Assembly (NCBI RefSeq): GCF_028201475.1
Contig: NZ_CP116384.1
Span: 1,116,001-1,180,000 of the forward strand
Length of the DNA: 64,000 bases
Reading direction: 5' to 3'
Source of the DNA: Vibrio sp. SCSIO 43137
GTDB lineage: Bacteria > Pseudomonadota > Gammaproteobacteria > Enterobacterales > Vibrionaceae
In this document: positions 34,940-45,211 of the stretch, piece after piece
How the letters are laid out: each line of letters opens with the position of its first letter
How positions within the stretch are numbered: the first letter of the stretch is position 1
Translations under genes and position numbers: made by a program
The notes under the pieces: generated by a model
The model's input: the letters and a program-made list of their open reading frames with translations, nothing else
Told to the model about the DNA's origin: nothing
Databases searched by the model: none

Positions 34940-37294
34940 ATGAATCAACGTCAGATCCTTGCGCTTCTGTTTCTCACCCTGCTCTCCGGCTGTGCCACTT
35001 ATGCAGGTTACAACTATGACTCCCTGTTTGGCGAAGAAGTGGTTCGTGAACGTCAGGTTCCCTATCACTCCCCCATTGCACAGCATTACAGGGACGTAGT
35101 TAAACCCGTGATTGATAACCGCTGCGTTGTCTGTCACGCCTGCTATGACGCTCCTTGTCAGCTAAAAATGTCGTCTGCCGAAGGGATTGACCGCGGCGGA
35201 AGTAAAAACACCGTTTATGAAGGAACCCGCCTTACGGCTTCAACTCCGACCCGCTTATTTGAGGATGCGGATACGACGGAACAGTGGCGCGAAATGGAGT
35301 TTCATCCGGTACTCAACGAACGGGCGCAAAATCATCAGGCAAACATAGATGCCGGCCTGATGGCAAAAATGCTGATTCAGAAGCAGATCTATCCGCAACA
35401 ACAGCAAGATCAACTGGAAGGGTTTGATTTCTCAATCTACCGTGAGGAGCAGTGCCCGACACTAGAAGAGCATGAGCAGTATCAGCAAGATCATCCCGAC
35501 TGGGGAATGCCATACGGAATGCCCAACCTCAAGCAGCAGGAATTTAACACCCTTATAGACTGGATTGGCGACGGGGCTTTGATGTCCGCCAGTAAGCCGG
35601 TTTCTGCTGAGCAGCAAAAATTGATAGCCAGATGGGAAACATTTTTAAATCAGAACAGCCTGAAAGGACAGCTCACCGCCCGTTATTTGTATGAGCATAT
35701 CTATCTTTTCCATCTATATTTTTCCGATCTGGACGGTGAGCCGCGCTTCTTTAATCTGGTACGTTCATCCACACCACCTGGAAAACCGGTAAAAAGAATC
35801 ACAACCCGCAGGCCATATGATGACCCGGGCGTCAGCCGCGTCTATTATCGTCTGATCCCGGAACTGGGCACCATTGTAGATAAAACCCATATGCCTTATG
35901 CCCTTAACCAACAGCGAATGGCAAACTGGACACAATGGTTTATCGAAACTGATTATTCTGTCGATCAACTACCGCAATACCACCCTGATATTGCTGCCAA
36001 CCCTTTAACCGCTTTTCAGGATATTCCGGTTAAAAGCCGTTTCCGTTTTCTGGTTGATGGGGCACAAAACACCATTATGGCCTTTATTAAAGGGCCGGTT
36101 TGTCGTGGTCAGTTAGCACTTAATGTTATTAACGACCGCTTTTGGGTGTTCTTCCTTGACCCGGAAAATGCCGTTCTGCCTGAAATAAACCAGTTCTATC
36201 AGCAGCAGGCAGACAACCTCAAGCTACCGGGCGAAAAAGAGAGTAATACGGAGCCAGTGGTGAACTGGATAAATTACGCCAACCAGCAGGCAAGATACCT
36301 GCAAGCCAAGTCTGAGTTTATTAACCAATGGTTTGAAAACGGAGTCCGCCTGACTACCGATGTGCTCTGGACAGGCGACGGCGATAACGACAATGCTGCC
36401 CTGACCGTGTTCCGCCATTTTGACAGTGCCTCGGTAGTAAAAGGGCTGGTAGGTGAAAAACCGAAAACAGCATGGGTTATCGACTACGCCATTTTAGAGC
36501 GTATTCACTATCTATTGGTTGCAGGCTTTGATGTTTACGGCAACTTCGGTCATCAACTGGTTACCCGTATGTATATGGACTTTCTTCGTCTGGAAGGTGA
36601 GAGCCATTTCCTCGCCCTGCTGCCGAAAGAGATCCGTCATAGGGAGCACAGTTCATGGTATCAGGATCAGAGCCTGTCGCTGGCGGACTTTCTGCAGAGA
36701 AATGTTGAACCATTTAATCAGCCTAGCGGTGTAAAATACCACACACAGGATGCTAAGTCCGAGTTGTTCGATAAACTTAAACAGCTTTATAAACCGGTAC
36801 TTAGTGATCGCTACGCTATCGTCAACACAGGGCTTAAGCCTGAGAACGAAGCCATACTAAGAAAAATTGACAAACTCACCGGCTTCCGCACAGAGACCCT
36901 GCCGCAAATCAGCATGATAATGGTGACCGCTGATTCCGGCCGTAAGCAACTATTCACCATGCTGAGAAATAATGCTCATAAAAACATATCCAGCTTATTT
37001 AATGAGGAAGCGAACCGCTTACCCACGCAGGATAACCTGACTCTGGTCAGAGGCGTATTAGGTAGCTATCCAGCGGTATTTCTACAGTTAAAAGAGAGTG
37101 AAATCGCACAATTTTATAATTTGCTTAGTAAAATGGATAGCGAACAAGACTATGTTAACTTATTGAATAAATTCGCGATTCGTCGTAGCTCGCCACAGTT
37201 CTGGTCTTTCAGTGACGCAATTTCTGACTGGTACAAGCAGGATCAGCCCGTCGAATTTGGATTGTTAGACTACAATAGATTTGAGAACCGTTGA
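34940..37294 (+). CDS. cti: Fatty acid cis/trans isomerase
   Basis: A 784-residue periplasmic heme c enzyme that turns cis unsaturated membrane fatty acids into trans, an emergency response to solvents and heat. The signal peptide ends with a possible lipobox (LLSGC, Cys18) and one heme c motif CVVCH lies at residues 62-66. Length and sequence match Cti. Together with the desaturase at 3322 it gives the cell two means of tuning membrane unsaturation. Confidence 0.93.
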   Translation: MNQRQILALLFLTLLSGCATYAGYNYDSLFGEEVVRERQVPYHSPIAQHYRDVVKPVIDNRCVVCHACYDAPCQLKMSSAEGIDRGGSKNTVYEGTRLTASTPTRLFEDADTTEQWREMEFHPVLNERAQNHQANIDAGLMAKMLIQKQIYPQQQQDQLEGFDFSIYREEQCPTLEEHEQYQQDHPDWGMPYGMPNLKQQEFNTLIDWIGDGALMSASKPVSAEQQKLIARWETFLNQNSLKGQLTARYLYEHIYLFHLYFSDLDGEPRFFNLVRSSTPPGKPVKRITTRRPYDDPGVSRVYYRLIPELGTIVDKTHMPYALNQQRMANWTQWFIETDYSVDQLPQYHPDIAANPLTAFQDIPVKSRFRFLVDGAQNTIMAFIKGPVCRGQLALNVINDRFWVFFLDPENAVLPEINQFYQQQADNLKLPGEKESNTEPVVNWINYANQQARYLQAKSEFINQWFENGVRLTTDVLWTGDGDNDNAALTVFRHFDSASVVKGLVGEKPKTAWVIDYAILERIHYLLVAGFDVYGNFGHQLVTRMYMDFLRLEGESHFLALLPKEIRHREHSSWYQDQSLSLADFLQRNVEPFNQPSGVKYHTQDAKSELFDKLKQLYKPVLSDRYAIVNTGLKPENEAILRKIDKLTGFRTETLPQISMIMVTADSGRKQLFTMLRNNAHKNISSLFNEEANRLPTQDNLTLVRGVLGSYPAVFLQLKESEIAQFYNLLSKMDSEQDYVNLLNKFAIRRSSPQFWSFSDAISDWYKQDQPVEFGLLDYNRFENR

Positions 37295-37404
37295 GTTCTC
37301 AGCGATGAATGGATACTGATTCGAACCATCGTGCCTGAAAGCTCTAAATTCGATCAGTATCACTCTCGTTATGTCATCAGCTTATTCGACATAAGGAGGA
37401 AGTT

Positions 37405-37581
37405 ATGAACATGCGGGAAAAAATTGAAGATTTGGAACAACAAATCTATGTTGCGTGCTCAGAAGGTGATATTGAAACCATGAATATGCTGGAATATCAG
37501 CTGGAGCAACTAAGAGGCCGGATGGAACATGTACTCGATGATGATCCATACGCTCTGGAAGACTATTATTATGATGAGTAA
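37405..37581 (+). CDS. 58-residue acidic coiled-coil small protein
   Basis: A short frame with an excellent ribosome binding site (AAGGAGGA at 37393-37400) and a terminator right after it. The product starts MNMREKIEDLEQQIYVACSE, is mostly predicted alpha-helical with Leu/Met spacing of a coiled coil, and ends in an acidic, Tyr-rich tail (EDYYYDE). No family is recognised. The paired SD and terminator make it very likely real. Confidence 0.75.
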   Translation: MNMREKIEDLEQQIYVACSEGDIETMNMLEYQLEQLRGRMEHVLDDDPYALEDYYYDE

Positions 37582-37610
37582 CCACTCAAATTTAATAAGT
37601 AATAGTTAAA

Positions 37611-37635
37611 AGCCCCGAATCATCGGGGCTTTTTC
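37611..37635 (+). terminator. Rho-independent terminator of the 58-residue gene
   Basis: AGCCCCGA / TCGGGGCT stem with loop ATCA and a TTTTT tail. Confidence 0.92.
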
Positions 37636-38009
37636 ATTTATTGCGTGTATTTCAAACTGAAAAAAACATTTTTCCTCCTATATTTTTGCTCCAGCTTATC
37701 GTCTACTTTTAACGTGCAGAGTTTGTGTTTAAAAAAGTTTAATTGAAAGCAACTCGCTCCATAAAAAGAAAATTTCACTAAAGCAATAAAAATCGAAAAA
37801 GTTAAATTACGTTCTTTTCATTCTGTTTTTTGTTGTGAACTACCATATTTAACGGCATTTCCTTACAAATTCTTACATTTATTTAGATGTGATTAACCAT
37901 ACAAATATTAATGTTAATTTAGTTGCAAAACAGGTTTTCAACCTGAGTTCACATTAAAAAACTCTAATTTGACTACGTTATTATTATCTATGTCAATAAG
38001 TGTCTTTTT
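37636..38009. other. AT-rich leader region before the TMAO reductase operon
   Basis: About 370 bp without an open frame. It contains a short palindrome (CAGGTT-TTC-AACCTG, 37931-37945). No clear TorR box, FNR or CRP site was recognised. It should carry the torC promoter. Confidence 0.4.
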
Positions 38010-39104
38010 ATGAAATTAAATAAACGTTTGTTATTAATAACCGGGATAACCGGATTAGTGATTGGTTGGGTATCACTGGGTGGCACAGCTGCTATGATGC
38101 ACTTCACATCAAGCACAGAGTTCTGTGTGTCGTGTCATACCATGCAGATCCCCTATGAAGAATATGAAGGTTCAATTCATTTCAGCAATGCAAAAGGCAT
38201 CCGAGCTGAATGTTCTGATTGTCACATACCGTCTGATCCTATTGATTATGTGGTTACCAAGATCAGGGCCAGCAAAGATATTTACCATGAGTTCGTGACA
38301 GGCAAGATAGATAGCGAAGAAAAATATGAAGAGCACCGAATGGCAATGGCTGAAACAGTTTGGAAGCATATGCGAGAAAACGACTCAGCAACTTGTCGTT
38401 CTTGTCATACATTTGATGCAATGGATAGTTTTGAACAGTCTGAAGATGCTGCAAAGATGCATTCCTATGCTCAAGAAAATAACCAAACCTGCATAGATTG
38501 CCATAAGGGAGTTGCTCACTTCGCTCCGGAACCTGAAATGGATAGCGAAGCCTTTGACAAGTTAATTTCGGCAACAAGCAACACTGCTGAGGATGCAAAA
38601 GTCGTTTATCCGGTAGAAAACATAAGCCTTGGCGAACTGGGAATGATCAACCCAACCGCGAAACTTCATGTTGTTGATGTTAAAGATTCAACTCGTACTG
38701 TAGAGCTACATGCTTACCAGATGAAAGGTGCTGAGCAAGTGCTTTATTTCGGTGAAGGACAACGCTCTATCGTAGCGATCTTGACTGACCAAGGTAAGGC
38801 TGCGGTTACATCGGGTGATTACACGACTGATGACTACGGAAACGAATGGCGAACAGCGATACTGAAAGTACAGATAGAGTCACCTGTGCTCGATTCTTTA
38901 GAACCTATCTGGGAATACGCTGAGGAGTTAGACAACGTTTACTGTTCTACATGTCATGCGAAGATCCCGGCAAATCATTTCACAGTAAATGCTTGGGGAC
39001 CCGTTGCTAAAGGCATGGGAGAACGCACAGACATTACTGATGAAGATTTAGAGATTCTCACCAAATACTTCCAGAACCATGCGAAAGATGTGGTCGGCCA
39101 TTAA
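38010..39104 (+). CDS. torC: Pentaheme c-type cytochrome TorC/TorY
   Basis: A 364-residue NapC/NirT-family cytochrome that takes electrons from menaquinol to the periplasmic TMAO reductase. A single N-terminal membrane anchor ([19 protein letters not shown]) precedes four heme motifs (CVSCH, CSDCH, CRSCH, CIDCH), and a C-terminal domain carries the fifth (CSTCH). The length is nearer E. coli TorY than TorC. The reductase gene follows after 22 bp. Confidence 0.93.
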   Translation: MKLNKRLLLITGITGLVIGWVSLGGTAAMMHFTSSTEFCVSCHTMQIPYEEYEGSIHFSNAKGIRAECSDCHIPSDPIDYVVTKIRASKDIYHEFVTGKIDSEEKYEEHRMAMAETVWKHMRENDSATCRSCHTFDAMDSFEQSEDAAKMHSYAQENNQTCIDCHKGVAHFAPEPEMDSEAFDKLISATSNTAEDAKVVYPVENISLGELGMINPTAKLHVVDVKDSTRTVELHAYQMKGAEQVLYFGEGQRSIVAILTDQGKAAVTSGDYTTDDYGNEWRTAILKVQIESPVLDSLEPIWEYAEELDNVYCSTCHAKIPANHFTVNAWGPVAKGMGERTDITDEDLEILTKYFQNHAKDVVGH

Positions 39105-39126
39105 CATGAACATTAAGGAAATCAAA

Positions 39127-41574
39127 ATGAATAACATTACTCGTCGCGTATTCTTAAAAGGCTCCAGCATAACAGCCGGTGCATTGGCGATTACTTCTTT
39201 AACCCCTCTTGCAGCGTCCGCTTCAAACAAACGCGGTAAAGGAATTTTAACCGCAGGTCGAATGGGGCCGATGATAGCAGAAGTTAAAGACGGCAAACTT
39301 ATCTCTACCACCAACGCATTGGCTCAAACTGTTCGCAATAGTCTTCAGGAAACAGGGCCAGATCAAGTACACACTAAAGCTCGTATCAAGTATCCAATGG
39401 TTCGAAAAGGCTTCCTAGAGAACCCATCCCAGCCTACAGGTGCTCGTGGCGATGATGAGTTTATTCGTGTGTCGTGGGATGAAGCCTATAAACTGATTCA
39501 TGAACAGCATATGCGCATCCGTAAGGAAAATGGACCAGAAGCTGTATTTGCTGGTTCTTATGGCTGGCGTTCGAGTGGTGTATTACACAAAGCTCAGACT
39601 CTTCTTCAGCGATACATGAGTATGGCTGGTGGTTACTCAGGCCATCTGGGCGATTACTCTACTGGTGCAGCGCAAGTTATTATGCCGCACGTTATGGGTT
39701 CAATTGAGGTTTACGAGCAACAGACTACTCACCCAGTAATAATGGAAAACTCTGACGTTGTGGTTCTTTGGGGTATGAACCCAATGAACACTCTGAAGAT
39801 TGCATGGAGCTCTACAGATTGCTCAGGCCTTGAGTTCTTTGCTCAACTCAAGAAGTCAGGTAAAACGATCATCGCTATTGACCCAATGCGTTCAGAGACA
39901 GTTGAATTCCTGGGTGACTCGGTCCAGTGGATTGCTCCTCGTCCAATGACCGATGTGGCGATGATGATGGGTGTTGCACATTCGCTTGTTAAGAAAGGTA
40001 AGCATGACATTGAGTTCCTAAACAAGTACACAACAGGTTACGACAAGTTTGAAGCGTACCTGATGGGTAAAGAAGATGGTGTCGAGAAAACACCAGCATG
40101 GGCGGAAGAAATTACTGGCGTACCAGCAAAACAGATGGAAGTACTGGCAGACATTTTTAGCCAGAACAGAACTATCCTGATGTCAGGTTGGGGTATTCAG
40201 CGTCAGCAATTCGGTGAGCAACGTCATTGGATGTTGGTAACACTGGCAGCGATGCTTGGACAAATTGGTCTTCCAGGTGGTGGCTTCGGTTTGTCTTATC
40301 ACTACTCTAACGGTGGTAACCCAACACGTGATGCTGGTGTTCTTCCTGCAATTTCAGCTTCTATCGGTGGTGGTTCATCTGCAGGTAATGACTGGGCTGT
40401 ATCTGGTGCTGTTAATGCCTTCCCTGTTGCACGTATTGTTGAAGCTCTGGAAAACCCAGGCAAGTCGTTCATGCACAATGGTCATGAACTCACATTCCCA
40501 GATATCAAAATGATCTGGTGGGCTGGTGGTGGTAACTTTACTCATCATCAGGACACAAACCGTTTGATCAAAGCTTGGCAGAAACCAGAAATGGTAGTTA
40601 TCTCAGAAATTTATTGGACTGCAGCAGCTAAGCACGGTGATATCGTACTTCCAATTACCAGCAGCTTTGAACGTAATGACCTGACTATGACAGGGGATTA
40701 CTCTAACCAGCACCTTGTTCCTATGAAGAAGGTTGTAGAGCCTCAAGGTGAAGCACGAAATGATTTTGACGTATTTGCTGATATGGCGGAAATGTTGAAG
40801 CCAGGTGGCAGAGACGTTTATACCGAAGGCAAAGATGAAATGGCCTGGTTGAAGGGCTTCTATGATGCAGCTCAGAAAGCGGGTAAATCTGCACGTATCA
40901 GAATGCCTAAGTTTGGTAAATTCTGGAATGACAACCAACTGATTGAGATGAAGTACAACAAGAAAGCCGCTAAGTTTGTGCGTCATGGTGATTTCCGAAA
41001 AGATCCTATCCTGAATCCACTAGGTACACCTTCAGGTAAGATTGAAATCTACTCTAAAACGATTGAAGGTTATAACCTGAAAGACTGTCCGGCACACCCT
41101 ACTTGGTTGGAACCAACTGAGTTCTTTGCCAAGGGCAAGGCCGGTGAACTACAGCTGATGACTTCTCATGCTGCACATCGTCTTCACAGCCAGTTTAACT
41201 ACGCTAAATTGCGTGAGGAATACGCGATTGCGAACCGTGAACCTATCACGATTAACAGTGAAGACGCGAAAGCACGTGGCATCAAGAGCGGCGATCTGGT
41301 GCGCGCGTACAATGATCGCGGACAGGTATTGGTAGGCGCACTGGTAACAGATGGTATCAAGCAAGGCGCTGTATGTATTCATGAAGGTGGCTGGCCAGAT
41401 TTAGATAAAGAAACGGGCATCTGTAAGAACGGTGGTGCAAACGTACTAACCCTTGATATCCCAACATCTCGTCTGGCTAACGGCTGTGCGGCAAGTTCAG
41501 CTCTCGTTAAGATCGAGAAGTATGAAGGACCGGTATTGGAACTTACAGCTTTTACCCCACCTAAAAATGGTTAA
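39127..41574 (+). CDS. torA: Trimethylamine-N-oxide reductase, catalytic subunit (TorA/TorZ)
   Basis: An 815-residue molybdopterin-guanine-dinucleotide enzyme of the DMSO reductase family (BisC/TorA/TorZ branch) that reduces TMAO or related N- and S-oxides in the periplasm. The Tat signal RRVFLKG lies at the N-terminus; there is no iron-sulfur Cys motif, as expected. The likely Mo-coordinating Ser is in [17 protein letters not shown]. The start at 39127 has AAGGA upstream and places the Tat motif properly. No torD chaperone or torT/S/R regulators are nearby. Confidence 0.93.
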   Translation: MNNITRRVFLKGSSITAGALAITSLTPLAASASNKRGKGILTAGRMGPMIAEVKDGKLISTTNALAQTVRNSLQETGPDQVHTKARIKYPMVRKGFLENPSQPTGARGDDEFIRVSWDEAYKLIHEQHMRIRKENGPEAVFAGSYGWRSSGVLHKAQTLLQRYMSMAGGYSGHLGDYSTGAAQVIMPHVMGSIEVYEQQTTHPVIMENSDVVVLWGMNPMNTLKIAWSSTDCSGLEFFAQLKKSGKTIIAIDPMRSETVEFLGDSVQWIAPRPMTDVAMMMGVAHSLVKKGKHDIEFLNKYTTGYDKFEAYLMGKEDGVEKTPAWAEEITGVPAKQMEVLADIFSQNRTILMSGWGIQRQQFGEQRHWMLVTLAAMLGQIGLPGGGFGLSYHYSNGGNPTRDAGVLPAISASIGGGSSAGNDWAVSGAVNAFPVARIVEALENPGKSFMHNGHELTFPDIKMIWWAGGGNFTHHQDTNRLIKAWQKPEMVVISEIYWTAAAKHGDIVLPITSSFERNDLTMTGDYSNQHLVPMKKVVEPQGEARNDFDVFADMAEMLKPGGRDVYTEGKDEMAWLKGFYDAAQKAGKSARIRMPKFGKFWNDNQLIEMKYNKKAAKFVRHGDFRKDPILNPLGTPSGKIEIYSKTIEGYNLKDCPAHPTWLEPTEFFAKGKAGELQLMTSHAAHRLHSQFNYAKLREEYAIANREPITINSEDAKARGIKSGDLVRAYNDRGQVLVGALVTDGIKQGAVCIHEGGWPDLDKETGICKNGGANVLTLDIPTSRLANGCAASSALVKIEKYEGPVLELTAFTPPKNG

Positions 41575-41592
41575 TATCTAACGACACGACTC

Positions 41593-41623
41593 ACTAAGGT
41601 CCGACATTACGTTGGACCTTAGT
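41593..41623 (+). terminator. Hairpin after the TMAO reductase gene
   Basis: ACTAAGGTCC / GGACCTTAGT, 10 bp stem with an 11-base loop, followed by an AT-rich tail. Confidence 0.65.
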
Positions 41624-41672
41624 TATTAAAATACGACAAATTAAGACGACACATGACTTTAGATTGAGTTAT

Positions 41673-42332
41673 TCATCTTAAACCATGCAAAAACTCATGG
41701 CGGGTAGCCGGGTTAGATTTAAATATTCCGCCCAGTGCCGTCGTGGTGGTCTCACTGGTGGCATCCATTACACCACGGGATTTTACACAGTAGTGTGTGG
41801 CATCAATGGTTACCGCTACATCATCTGACTCGAGTAAGGTTTGCAGGGCAACCAGAATTTGCTGGGTCATTCTCTCTTGTACCTGAGGGCGCTGAGCGAA
41901 GAAACGAACAATACGGTTAATCTTAGACAGACCGATAATTTTTCCACGTGGAATATAGGCAACTGCAGCTTTTCCGTCGATAGTAACAAGGTGATGCTCG
42001 CAGGTACTGGTCACGGTAATGTCTTTTACCCGCACCATCTCACTGACGTTCATCTTATTTTCAATTACGGTGATTTTCGGGAAATTGTTGTAGTTCAATC
42101 CGGAGAACACTTCATCAACGTACATTTTTGCAATACGGGCAGGCGTCTCTTCCAGACTGTCATCCGACAGATCCAAATCGAGAATTTGCAGAACTTCGCG
42201 CATATGGTATTCAATACGCTCTTTCTTCTCTTCCCGCGACATATGGTTTGTCTGCATAGGTGTTTCTAACCCACGCAACTCAAGCGCATCTTTTACTAAC
42301 TTGGCTGATTCGCTGATACCCGACATACTCAC
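41673..42332 (-). CDS. folE: GTP cyclohydrolase I
   Basis: A 219-residue enzyme that makes dihydroneopterin triphosphate from GTP, the first step of folate synthesis. The zinc and catalytic region is intact: [33 protein letters not shown], and [11 protein letters not shown] with the second Cys ligand. Length matches E. coli FolE. It is divergent from moeA. Confidence 0.95.
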   Translation of the reverse strand: MSMSGISESAKLVKDALELRGLETPMQTNHMSREEKKERIEYHMREVLQILDLDLSDDSLEETPARIAKMYVDEVFSGLNYNNFPKITVIENKMNVSEMVRVKDITVTSTCEHHLVTIDGKAAVAYIPRGKIIGLSKINRIVRFFAQRPQVQERMTQQILVALQTLLESDDVAVTIDATHYCVKSRGVMDATSETTTTALGGIFKSNPATRHEFLHGLR

Positions 42333-42518
42333 TCCTACAAAAATATCGCTTTAACCCTTTCGGATGGCTGACAAGGATACTCGCATTCACTAGGATACTC
42401 AAATAACAAGATATTCGAATCTATAACCGAAACTATATCCACACAAAGCTTATGGGATAAGGTTTTTAGGCAGAAATATCATTCCTGTCTGATTTGGAAT
42501 CTGTGAATCCTGCGAGGT

Positions 42519-42550
42519 GGGGATAATAGCAATTTATGCTATTGTTCCCC
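42519..42550 (+). other. Stem-loop in the moeA leader
   Basis: GGGGATAATAGC pairs with GCTATTGTTCCCC (one bulge, one G-U) around a 7-base loop, 32 bp before moeA. It has no T run, so it is not a normal terminator. It does not match the Moco riboswitch as I know it. Confidence 0.4.
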
Positions 42551-42582
42551 CGTTGTTATGAAGAATTATAAAAGGAACCTTT

Positions 42583-43821
42583 ATGGGCTGTTGTGATACC
42601 CCGGGTCTTATGCCTATCAGTGAAGCACTAGAAAAGATGTTGTCCAGTGTAGAAGCTAAACTGACACAAAAAACCTTACCTCTGGAGCAGGCTGTCGGCT
42701 ATGTTCTTGCCGAAGATCTGCTTTCTCCGATATTTGTTCCGCCGTTTGATAACTCAGCAATGGATGGCTACGCCATCAAACGTGCCGATCTGGCTGACAC
42801 TGACACTCTTCCCCTAAGCGGAAAATCATTTGCCGGTCAGCCTTTTGAAGGTGAGTGGCCGCAGGGAACCTGTATCCGCATTATGACAGGAGCCAAAGTG
42901 CCTGAAGGGTGTGACGCCGTTGTTATGCAGGAAGATACCAAAGTAACCGACGACGGTATTCAGTTTTCTGATAGCAAAATAAAGGAAGGCAATAACATTC
43001 GTCTGACCGGAAACGATATTGCTCAAGGTGACCTTGTTCTGGCGAAAGGTACCCGCCTGACTCCACGCGACATTCCTATGATTGCATCACTTGGTTTTGC
43101 CAATGTCAGCGTTTATAACAAGCCCAAAGTTGCTTTCTTCTCCACCGGTGATGAACTTAAGTCCCTTGGAGAGCCACTGGAAGAAGGTCAAATCTACGAC
43201 AGCAACCGTTACGGCATTAAAACTATGCTGGCGAATTTTGGTTGTGAAGGCATCGACCTCGGCATTATCCCCGATGTGCCTGAGCTACTGAAAGAGACCT
43301 TTGAAACAGCTCAGCAGCAGGCCGACGTAGTGATGACCTCAGGCGGTGTTAGTGTTGGTGAAGCTGACTACACCAAAGATATTCTGGAAGAGCTGGGTGA
43401 GATTGGATTCTGGAAACTGGCTATTAAACCGGGTAAACCATTTGCCTACGGAAAACTGGACGATGCCATTTTCTGTGGTCTGCCGGGAAATCCGGTTTCT
43501 GCTGCTATCACCTGTTACGTTCTGGTGCAACCTCTGCTGGCGAAACTAGCTGGTGAGACCAACTGGAAAGCACCAGAATCTATTCCGGCTATCACACGCT
43601 CATCCTTTAAGAAAAAGCCGGGCAGAACCGATTATCAACGTGGTATTTACACCATTAAAGATGGCCAGTTTGAAGTTGAGTCAACCGGTAATCAAAGCTC
43701 AGGCGCATTCCGCTCTATGAGTCTGGCCAACTGCTTTGTGGTGCTTGAATCAGAAAGAGGCAGCGTTGAAGCGGGTGAGACCGTGCAGATTCAGATGTTT
43801 AACCACACAATGTATTCATAA
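42583..43821 (+). CDS. moeA: Molybdopterin molybdenumtransferase MoeA
   Basis: A 412-residue enzyme that inserts molybdate into adenylated molybdopterin. Family signatures are clear: PPFDNSAMDGYAIK, RIMTGAKVPEGCDAVVMQED, FFSTGDEL, the MPT-binding TSGGVSVGEADYTKD and FCGLPGNPVSA. AAAAGGAACC precedes the ATG. It serves the molybdoenzymes encoded nearby (TMAO reductase and the arsenite-oxidase-like enzyme). Confidence 0.96.
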   Translation: MGCCDTPGLMPISEALEKMLSSVEAKLTQKTLPLEQAVGYVLAEDLLSPIFVPPFDNSAMDGYAIKRADLADTDTLPLSGKSFAGQPFEGEWPQGTCIRIMTGAKVPEGCDAVVMQEDTKVTDDGIQFSDSKIKEGNNIRLTGNDIAQGDLVLAKGTRLTPRDIPMIASLGFANVSVYNKPKVAFFSTGDELKSLGEPLEEGQIYDSNRYGIKTMLANFGCEGIDLGIIPDVPELLKETFETAQQQADVVMTSGGVSVGEADYTKDILEELGEIGFWKLAIKPGKPFAYGKLDDAIFCGLPGNPVSAAITCYVLVQPLLAKLAGETNWKAPESIPAITRSSFKKKPGRTDYQRGIYTIKDGQFEVESTGNQSSGAFRSMSLANCFVVLESERGSVEAGETVQIQMFNHTMYS

Positions 43822-43822
43822 C

Positions 43823-43984
43823 TAAATAACTGTTCTTAATTGTGCTACAGATTTTGTCATCAGGTAGATATCGAAAAACAAACCCTCCGCGCCAGGAATG
43901 GCGCGGCGGAGCCCCATGGATGGGTTTACCCGTGTTTGTGTTCGATATTTGCCGAAGTGACGCGTATTTAGCAACAGTTATTTA
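43823..43984. repeat. MITE-like palindromic repeat, copy 1
   Basis: A ~162 bp element with perfect 12 bp terminal inverted repeats (TAAATAACTGTT at 43823-43834, AACAGTTATTTA at 43973-43984). Inside, a long imperfect hairpin is built from a CTCCGCGCCA / TGGCGCGG core flanked by AAACAAACCC / GGGTTT. It is homologous, in reverse orientation, to the element at 47546-47700. It separates moeA from moeB and has no open frame of note. Confidence 0.8.
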
Positions 43985-44048
43985 ATACTTACAAGGCAGA
44001 GTTATATACTCTGCCCTGTTTATTTATTTCCAGACAAACGGTTTATTT

Positions 44049-44804
44049 ATGGAAATCCTCTCAGATAAAGAAATGCTTCGTTATAACCGCCAGATTATCT
44101 TAAAGAACTTTGATTTTGACGGTCAGGAAGCACTTAAACAGAGCTCCATTCTTATTATTGGCGCAGGTGGTTTAGGTTGTGCCAGCAGCCAGTATCTGGC
44201 AACAGCCGGAGTAGGCAACATCACTATGGTCGACTTTGACCATGTTGAACTCTCCAACCTGCAAAGGCAGGTTCTTCATACTGATGCCGATATCGGCAAA
44301 CTCAAAGTCGAATCGGCAGCAGAAAGCCTGAAAACCCTTAACCCATACTTGATCATTAATACCATTTCAGAGCGGTTAGATGATCAAAAACTGCTTAAAC
44401 AGATCCAGCAACATGATCTTGTGCTGGATGCCACAGATAATATTGAAACCAGAAATCAGCTGAATCAGCTCTGTTTTCAGGCAAAAACCCCGCTGGTTTC
44501 CGGTGCTGCCATCCGTATGGAAGGACAAATAAGTGTATTCCGTTATGGGGAAAATGAACCCTGCTATCACTGTTTAAGTGCCCTGTTCGGTGATACGGCA
44601 TTGACCTGTGTAGAGGCAGGCGTAATGTCGCCGGTGGTAGGTATTATAGGGGCTACACAAGCATTAGAGGCAATTAAGGTCATCGCTGATTATGGCAATA
44701 CGGTATCAGGGAAACTTATGATTTTTGACGCTCTAAATATGAGCTGGAGAGAAATGAAACTGGCTAAGAATCCGGCATGTTCGATATGTGGAAGTCACTC
44801 GTGA
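44049..44804 (+). CDS. moeB: Molybdopterin-synthase adenylyltransferase MoeB
   Basis: A 251-residue E1-like enzyme that adenylates the C-terminus of MoaD. The ATP site GAGGLGCASSQYLATAGVG, the acidic DFDHVELSNLQRQ, and two zinc Cys pairs (CYHC and CSIC) are present. No rhodanese domain. It follows moeA but is separated by the repeat element. Confidence 0.94.
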   Translation: MEILSDKEMLRYNRQIILKNFDFDGQEALKQSSILIIGAGGLGCASSQYLATAGVGNITMVDFDHVELSNLQRQVLHTDADIGKLKVESAAESLKTLNPYLIINTISERLDDQKLLKQIQQHDLVLDATDNIETRNQLNQLCFQAKTPLVSGAAIRMEGQISVFRYGENEPCYHCLSALFGDTALTCVEAGVMSPVVGIIGATQALEAIKVIADYGNTVSGKLMIFDALNMSWREMKLAKNPACSICGSHS

Positions 44805-44952
44805 GCTTTTAATAAAACTTTAGGTTTTTCTGCGAAATTGATGATATAATTGTGACCTGTGCCAATTGATCTTATATTTATCTTGATTGATCATTCTGAA
44901 CTGGCATCATATAACAACAATTTACCAATCAAACAGTTACGAGTATCGCAAA

Positions 44953-45126
44953 ATGGAATCCACGGTTTCTCAGTTGAGAAAAGATTTTCAAACTAAAGTA
45001 AATATCAAACAGTCGAAAAGCAACCCGCTTTCCAGTGCTGCTCTGCTAACTGAAGAAGAATTAAATGAACTGGAAAATGTCTGGGTTCAATTGGTGACAT
45101 GGAAACAGTCTAACCCTGCTACATAA
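44953..45126 (+). CDS. 57-residue small protein, unknown
   Basis: A short frame starting MESTVSQLRKDFQTKVNIKQ and ending LVTWKQSNPAT, with a helical middle (LLTEEELNELENVWVQL). The start at 44953 is preferred to a longer frame from 44887. The ribosome binding site is weak, but a strong hairpin follows the stop. No family is recognised. Confidence 0.55.
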   Translation: MESTVSQLRKDFQTKVNIKQSKSNPLSSAALLTEEELNELENVWVQLVTWKQSNPAT

Positions 45127-45160
45127 TAAGAGCTTCTTAATCACGAAGCTCTTATTGCTA
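45125..45160 (+). terminator. Hairpin terminator after the small ORF
   Basis: AATAAGAGCTTC / GAAGCTCTTATT, a 12 bp perfect stem with an 8-base loop, followed shortly by TTTT. It overlaps the stop codon of the small gene and may also stop the convergent SorC transcript. Confidence 0.75.
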
Positions 45161-45211
45161 TTTTCTACCCTTTTGCCCTTCTATCGTCGAAGTCTAATTT
45201 CTTTTTTCCTG

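Noticed and set aside
37403..37585. Minus-strand 60-residue frame
   Set aside because: Exact antisense of the 58-residue gene, which has far better translation signals.
39079..39126. Earlier start for the TMAO reductase overlapping torC
   Set aside because: It would push the Tat motif inward; AAGGA before 39127 decides for the later ATG.
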